From the NCBI GenBank assembly GCA_905210435.1, contig CAJLWO010000056.1:1-17778 (forward strand): 17,778 nucleotides of DNA, in the 5' to 3' direction. The notes under the pieces were generated by a model. That model saw only the letters and a list, made by a program, of their open reading frames with translations. It ran no database searches and had not been told where the DNA came from. The stretch comes from an uncultured Bacteroidales bacterium. GTDB lineage: Bacteria; Bacteroidota; Bacteroidia; Bacteroidales; Muribaculaceae. The translations under genes and the position numbers were made by a program. Every line of letters starts with the position of its first letter. Within the stretch, counting starts at the first letter, position 1. Positions 14,312 to 17,778 of this stretch are shown here, in pieces.

Positions 14312-16159
14312 ATGAAAATAAGCAATATAATCTCAATACTTTCAGGGCTGCTGCTCATGGCGGGAATTACCGCCTGTGATGGCGAGAAGGACCTGATAAT
14401 AATTGACGGCGACCTGCCCATCAAGACGTCAACCCTGTATATGATCGGCGACGCGACCCCCAATGGCTGGAGCCTCGATGCCGCAACGCCTCTCGAAGCA
14501 GGCGAGGAGGATCCCCTCGTATTCACATGGGAAGGCCCGCTGAATGGCGGAGAAATGAAACTTTGCCTCAAGGCCAGCAGTTTTGACGAGCCGTTCATCA
14601 GGCCGCTGACCAACGGTGCCGCCATCGGAAAGGCCGGCATCGCCGAAGCCAAGTTCAAAATGAACGCCGGCGACCCCGACGACAAATGGAAAGTAACCGA
14701 TCCGGGCATCTACAATCTGCGTTTCGACCTGCGCAACTGGACTATGAGCGCATCGTTCGTACGCGAGCAGGACGCTCCCGTTATCGAGCCAATCGAAGTG
14801 GACCAGCTCTACATTGTAGGTGATGCCATTCCTACCGGATGGGACATCGACAGTCCTACCGAACTCGAGAAGAAATCACAATACATATACGTGTATGAGG
14901 GAACTCTCGATAAGGGCGAGTTTAAGGTCGTTCCTACAACAGGAAGCTGGAGCGTGCCGTTCATACGCCCCGCAGCCAACGGAGTGAACGTAACCAAAGA
15001 TGGTGTCGCCGCCGAATCATTCATCTATACAGCCGGCCCCGACAACAAATGGTTAGTTACCGATCCGGGCATCTACCGCCTGACCTTCGACCTCGAGAAC
15101 TGGACTATCGCAGCCGAATACATAGGTGACTATAAACCTACCCCCAAACTCTATATGATAGGCGAGGCCACCGACGGCGGCTGGAGCTGGGACAACGCCA
15201 CGGTAATCGAAGCCACTGCCGCCAATGAGAACATCTTCGTATGGGAAGGCGAACTCGGCCGCGGCTCGCTGAAAGCTGCACGTGAAAAAGATTTCTCGGC
15301 ATCGTTCTACCGTCCCTCCACACCCGACTGTGAAATATCCGAAACCGGAGCCGCATCCGACGAAATGGTATTCACCACCGAACCCGACGACCAGTGGAAA
15401 GTAACCGTAGCCGGAAAATACCGTCTGACATTCGACACCGAAAACATGAAATTCAAGGCTGAATATCTCGACGGCACCACTACCCTGCCCAACCTCTACA
15501 TGATCGGCGACGCGACCGCCGGCGGCTGGAGTCTGGACAACGCCACCACGATTACCACCGAGACTGAAAACCTCTATGTATGGGAAGGCGTGCTGAAACA
15601 GGGTGATTTCAAGGCCTCGTTCTACAAAGACTTTGATGCCGAATTCTACCGTCCGGCCACCGCAGGCTGCCAGGTATCAAAATCGGGCGTCACCTCAAAC
15701 GCCATGGTACTCTCGGCTGCTCCCGATGACAAATGGACAGTCATCGACGCAGGCAAATACCGCCTGACATTCAACATCACGGACATGACTTTCGATGCAA
15801 AATATCTCGAGGAAGCCGAAATAATCACGCCCCTCTACATGATCGGCGACGCCACTCCCGGCGGATGGAGCCTCGACGATGCGACGGAATTCACTCCTAC
15901 TAAAGATGTAGAAGGGGAATACGTATGGACCGGCAAACTCAAGAAGGGCGATTTCAAAGCCTGCTCAGAAAAGGACTTCTCAGCCCCGTTCTACCGTCCG
16001 TCATCGCCCGATTGCGAAGTATCGGCCTCAGGTGTGGCAGCCAATGACATGGTTTACACCACCGGACCCGACGACAAATGGAAAGTTGTGACCGAAGGCA
16101 ACTACCGCCTCACTCTCAACATCAAGTCAATGACCATTGATGTAAAATACCTCGACTGA
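14312..16159 (+). CDS. Surface lipoprotein with five SusE/SusF-type starch-binding-like repeats
   Basis: A 615-residue lipoprotein (lipobox ITAC, Cys22) that should hold glycan at the cell surface and has no enzyme motif. After a short linker, five tandem modules begin at residues 42, 166, 280, 395 and 508. Each shows LYMIGDAT..GW at the start, then WEG.L..GDFK, a YRP or IRP motif, DDKWKV, and a closing G.YRLTF strand. The pattern matches SusE/SusF outer-membrane starch-binding modules. B. thetaiotaomicron SusE and SusF carry an Ig-like N-terminal domain plus two and three modules. Here the first module begins about 20 residues after the lipidated Cys, so no Ig domain fits. Repeats 1-2 (FIRP, DPGIY) and 3-5 (FYRP, conserved Cys) form two subgroups. 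Ligand class (alpha-glucan) is inferred from the family. Confidence 0.88.
   Translation: MKISNIISILSGLLLMAGITACDGEKDLIIIDGDLPIKTSTLYMIGDATPNGWSLDAATPLEAGEEDPLVFTWEGPLNGGEMKLCLKASSFDEPFIRPLTNGAAIGKAGIAEAKFKMNAGDPDDKWKVTDPGIYNLRFDLRNWTMSASFVREQDAPVIEPIEVDQLYIVGDAIPTGWDIDSPTELEKKSQYIYVYEGTLDKGEFKVVPTTGSWSVPFIRPAANGVNVTKDGVAAESFIYTAGPDNKWLVTDPGIYRLTFDLENWTIAAEYIGDYKPTPKLYMIGEATDGGWSWDNATVIEATAANENIFVWEGELGRGSLKAAREKDFSASFYRPSTPDCEISETGAASDEMVFTTEPDDQWKVTVAGKYRLTFDTENMKFKAEYLDGTTTLPNLYMIGDATAGGWSLDNATTITTETENLYVWEGVLKQGDFKASFYKDFDAEFYRPATAGCQVSKSGVTSNAMVLSAAPDDKWTVIDAGKYRLTFNITDMTFDAKYLEEAEIITPLYMIGDATPGGWSLDDATEFTPTKDVEGEYVWTGKLKKGDFKACSEKDFSAPFYRPSSPDCEVSASGVAANDMVYTTGPDDKWKVVTEGNYRLTLNIKSMTIDVKYLD
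14435..16156 (+). repeat. Five in-gene tandem repeats of about 340-370 bp
   Basis: Repeat units start at 14435, 14807, 15149, 15494 and 15833, with spacings of 372, 342, 345 and 339 bases. Protein similarity is strong among units 3-5 and lower for 1-2. At DNA level the 20-mer beginning each of units 4 and 5 (15494-15513, 15833-15852) is identical, while the rest has diverged, so the duplications are not very recent. Confidence 0.85.
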
Positions 16160-16175
16160 TAAATTAAAATCAATT

Positions 16176-17591
16176 ATGAAAAAAATGAATATAATCGCAA
16201 CCGCACTGGCTGCAACCACACTGGTAGCCTGCACCGATGACATCGAGATGCGCTATCCCCCCAAATACGAGCTTCCCGACCTGCCGGTAGTGGAAGACAT
16301 ACACCAGTTCAAAGCCCCGCTCTACTGGAGCGTGTATGAATATTGCTACACTCAGTCACAGCAGGGCGTGGCAAACGAAGACATGGATATCACGCCCCAG
16401 GAGTGGGACAAGATAATCGACTGGGTCGCCACCGATCTCAAGCCTTACGGCTACGATATGATATGCACCGACGGCTTTATCCCGATGCTTGCACAGGATG
16501 AAAGCGGCTACATGACCCACTACGGCTCAATGTCAATCAAGGAACTCGTCGAGAAGTGCAAGGCCAAGGGTCTTAAAGTAGGTATCTACGACAACCCGTT
16601 GTGGATACACGGCTCCGACAACACACCTATCGAAGGAACCCAATATACATTCCGCAATCTCAAATACAACGGCTCGAATACAGTGCTCAACCCCGGAGCT
16701 TCCGACATGTGGTTCAGCTGGGCCGTGGCTGAAAATCCTGGTGCAAAAGAATTCATCGACGGGTTCTTCAAGCACTATAAGGAACTCGGAGTCGAATACA
16801 TCCGCATGGACTTCCTTTCGTGGTATGAGGACGGCAAGGACCGCGGTATGGGCACCGTAGGTCTCGGTTACGGCCGCGAATCATACGCCCGCGCACTGGC
16901 CTACATCGCCGAGTCCGCTAAAAAATACGGTATCTTCACCTCGCTTGTAATGCCTCACCTCAACAATGATGCCGAAGTCGAGGCAAGATACGGCAATATG
17001 GTGAGAATCGTTGCCGACACCCTCGGTGGAGGCTGGTGGCACTGCTCGGCAGCCGACAGGGGCAAGTCATACAACAACTGGCCCAACTGCATGAATATGT
17101 TCGACGGCTTCACCTACTGGTCGCACATCTCTGGACGCGAGAAAGTGATACTCGACGGCGACTTTATCCGCCTCAACACCTTCTCGACCGATGCCGAGAA
17201 AGAGACAGTGGTATCACTCCAGCTGATGGCCGGCGGTCCGGTGACAGTGGCCGACCAGTACAGCAACATCGGCAACAATCTGAAATTCTACACCAACGCC
17301 GAGCTGCTTGAGCTGAATGCCGACCGATTTGTGGGCAAGCCCCTCAGCGACAAGCTTTCCGACAAGAACAACGAGATATGGTACGGCCAGATGTCAAACG
17401 GCGACTATGTAATCGGACTGTTCAACCGCGACGACAGCGCCCGCAGCTATTCGTTTGACCTCAGCACATTCGGAATGAGCGGCGAATGGAAGATGCGCGA
17501 CCTTTGGCGCCATGCCGACGAAGGCACCGTATCGACCATCACAGCCACAATTCCCGCCCACGGCTGCAAGATTGTACGCCTATCGAAATAA
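16176..17591 (+). CDS. Surface lipoprotein glycoside hydrolase, GH27/GH36-like (clan GH-D)
   Basis: Predicted surface alpha-glycosidase of 471 residues. The lipoprotein signal ends in LVAC (Cys19), followed by TDDIE, an acidic surface-export-like start. A (beta/alpha)8 barrel spans about 48-355. YGYDMICTDGF (91-101) stands where GH27 has its DDGW strand, and KGLKVGIYDNP (131-141) is where it has the GIYS strand. VEYIRMDFLSWY (206-217) carries the likely nucleophile Asp212, and VRIVADTLGGGWW (277-289) carries the likely acid/base Asp281. LDGDF (326-330) then AGGPVTVAD (352-360) match the closing strands. A C-terminal beta-sandwich ends DLWRHADEGTVSTITATIPAHG, as in alpha-galactosidases. Classical alpha-galactosidases have KYD at the nucleophile, while this one has RMD, so specificity may differ. 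GH27 also includes isomaltodextranase. Clan assignment is likely, substrate is open. It is the only enzyme in the operon. Confidence 0.75.
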   Translation: MKKMNIIATALAATTLVACTDDIEMRYPPKYELPDLPVVEDIHQFKAPLYWSVYEYCYTQSQQGVANEDMDITPQEWDKIIDWVATDLKPYGYDMICTDGFIPMLAQDESGYMTHYGSMSIKELVEKCKAKGLKVGIYDNPLWIHGSDNTPIEGTQYTFRNLKYNGSNTVLNPGASDMWFSWAVAENPGAKEFIDGFFKHYKELGVEYIRMDFLSWYEDGKDRGMGTVGLGYGRESYARALAYIAESAKKYGIFTSLVMPHLNNDAEVEARYGNMVRIVADTLGGGWWHCSAADRGKSYNNWPNCMNMFDGFTYWSHISGREKVILDGDFIRLNTFSTDAEKETVVSLQLMAGGPVTVADQYSNIGNNLKFYTNAELLELNADRFVGKPLSDKLSDKNNEIWYGQMSNGDYVIGLFNRDDSARSYSFDLSTFGMSGEWKMRDLWRHADEGTVSTITATIPAHGCKIVRLSK

Positions 17592-17648
17592 TGATATAAA
17601 TCCTGCTCTTTCTCAGATTTATTATTTAAGGTAGAAAACATTGGTAAC

Positions 17649-17689
17649 GACCGGGGATTTCGCCAGGCGAAATCCCCGGTCAATTTTTT
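17649..17689 (+). terminator. Strong intrinsic terminator of the PUL operon
   Basis: GACCGGGGATTTCGCC (17649-17664) and GGCGAAATCCCCGGTC (17666-17681) form a perfect stem, followed by AATTTTTT. It lies 58 bases after the hydrolase stop and closes the operon. Confidence 0.85.
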
Positions 17690-17711
17690 ATATCTGCTTT
17701 CAACATTGTAA

Positions 17712-17761
17712 GGACGCACTGTATGTGCAATGCGGTTCAAATAGCGGAGGGCTGAAAGCCC
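17712..17761. repeat. Short hairpin repeats at the window end
   Basis: GGACGCAC followed by TGTAT and GTGC (17712-17728) resembles the palindromes at 2697-2764. GGGCT-GAA-AGCCC at 17749-17761 is a 5-bp hairpin with a GAA loop, like the GAA-loop hairpin at 383-399. No gene is visible in 17690-17778. Confidence 0.45.
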
Positions 17762-17778
17762 GTTGGTGTCACTATCCC

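Noticed and set aside
14435..16156. Tandem units considered as a CRISPR or satellite array
   Set aside because: Units are about 340 bp, in frame and encode folded modules; this is protein domain duplication.

Overview
The window looks like chromosomal DNA of a gut Bacteroidales, most probably Muribaculaceae or a close relative (family placement is inference). The signs are several promoters with the Bacteroidota -7 element TAnnTTTG, a SusC/SusD operon, a DUF5606-type protein, and short spacing without classical Shine-Dalgarno sites.

Left part (1-4992, mostly housekeeping). An initiator tRNA-Met with a well-formed promoter is followed directly by a 21-bp perfect hairpin. After about 470 bases of repeat-rich non-coding DNA come a minus-strand metal-efflux permease fused to an HMA domain, and a plus-strand DUF5606-type protein. 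The convergent gap at 2648-3060 carries three short hairpins and a roughly 165-bp near-palindromic element. On the minus strand, udk (uridine kinase), a possible small acidic ORF and an LptB-type ATPase form a likely operon.

Middle (4993-7469). A plus-strand MlaE-type permease and MlaF-type ATPase overlap by ATGA and should form the inner-membrane part of a phospholipid transporter. No MCE protein (MlaD) is in view. A family 2 glycosyltransferase follows.

Right part (about 7520-17690): a compact polysaccharide utilization locus, all on the plus strand. A SusR-like membrane-spanning regulator precedes a good promoter (TTG-N20-TATATTTG). The operon then runs SusC-like porin, SusD-like lipoprotein, a lipoprotein made of five tandem SusE/SusF-type starch-binding-like repeats, and a lipoprotein glycoside hydrolase resembling clan GH-D (GH27/GH36). 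Gaps between genes are 16-23 bp, and a strong terminator follows the hydrolase. The expected working model is that the five-repeat lipoprotein and SusD capture glycan at the cell surface, the surface hydrolase cuts it, SusC imports the product, and the regulator senses it in the periplasm. The SusR and SusE/F features point to an alpha-glucan. A GH27-like enzyme in that setting suggests either an isomaltodextranase-type activity on dextran-like alpha-1,6-glucan or an alpha-galactoside substrate. This pairing, with one enzyme only, is the most interesting part of the window.
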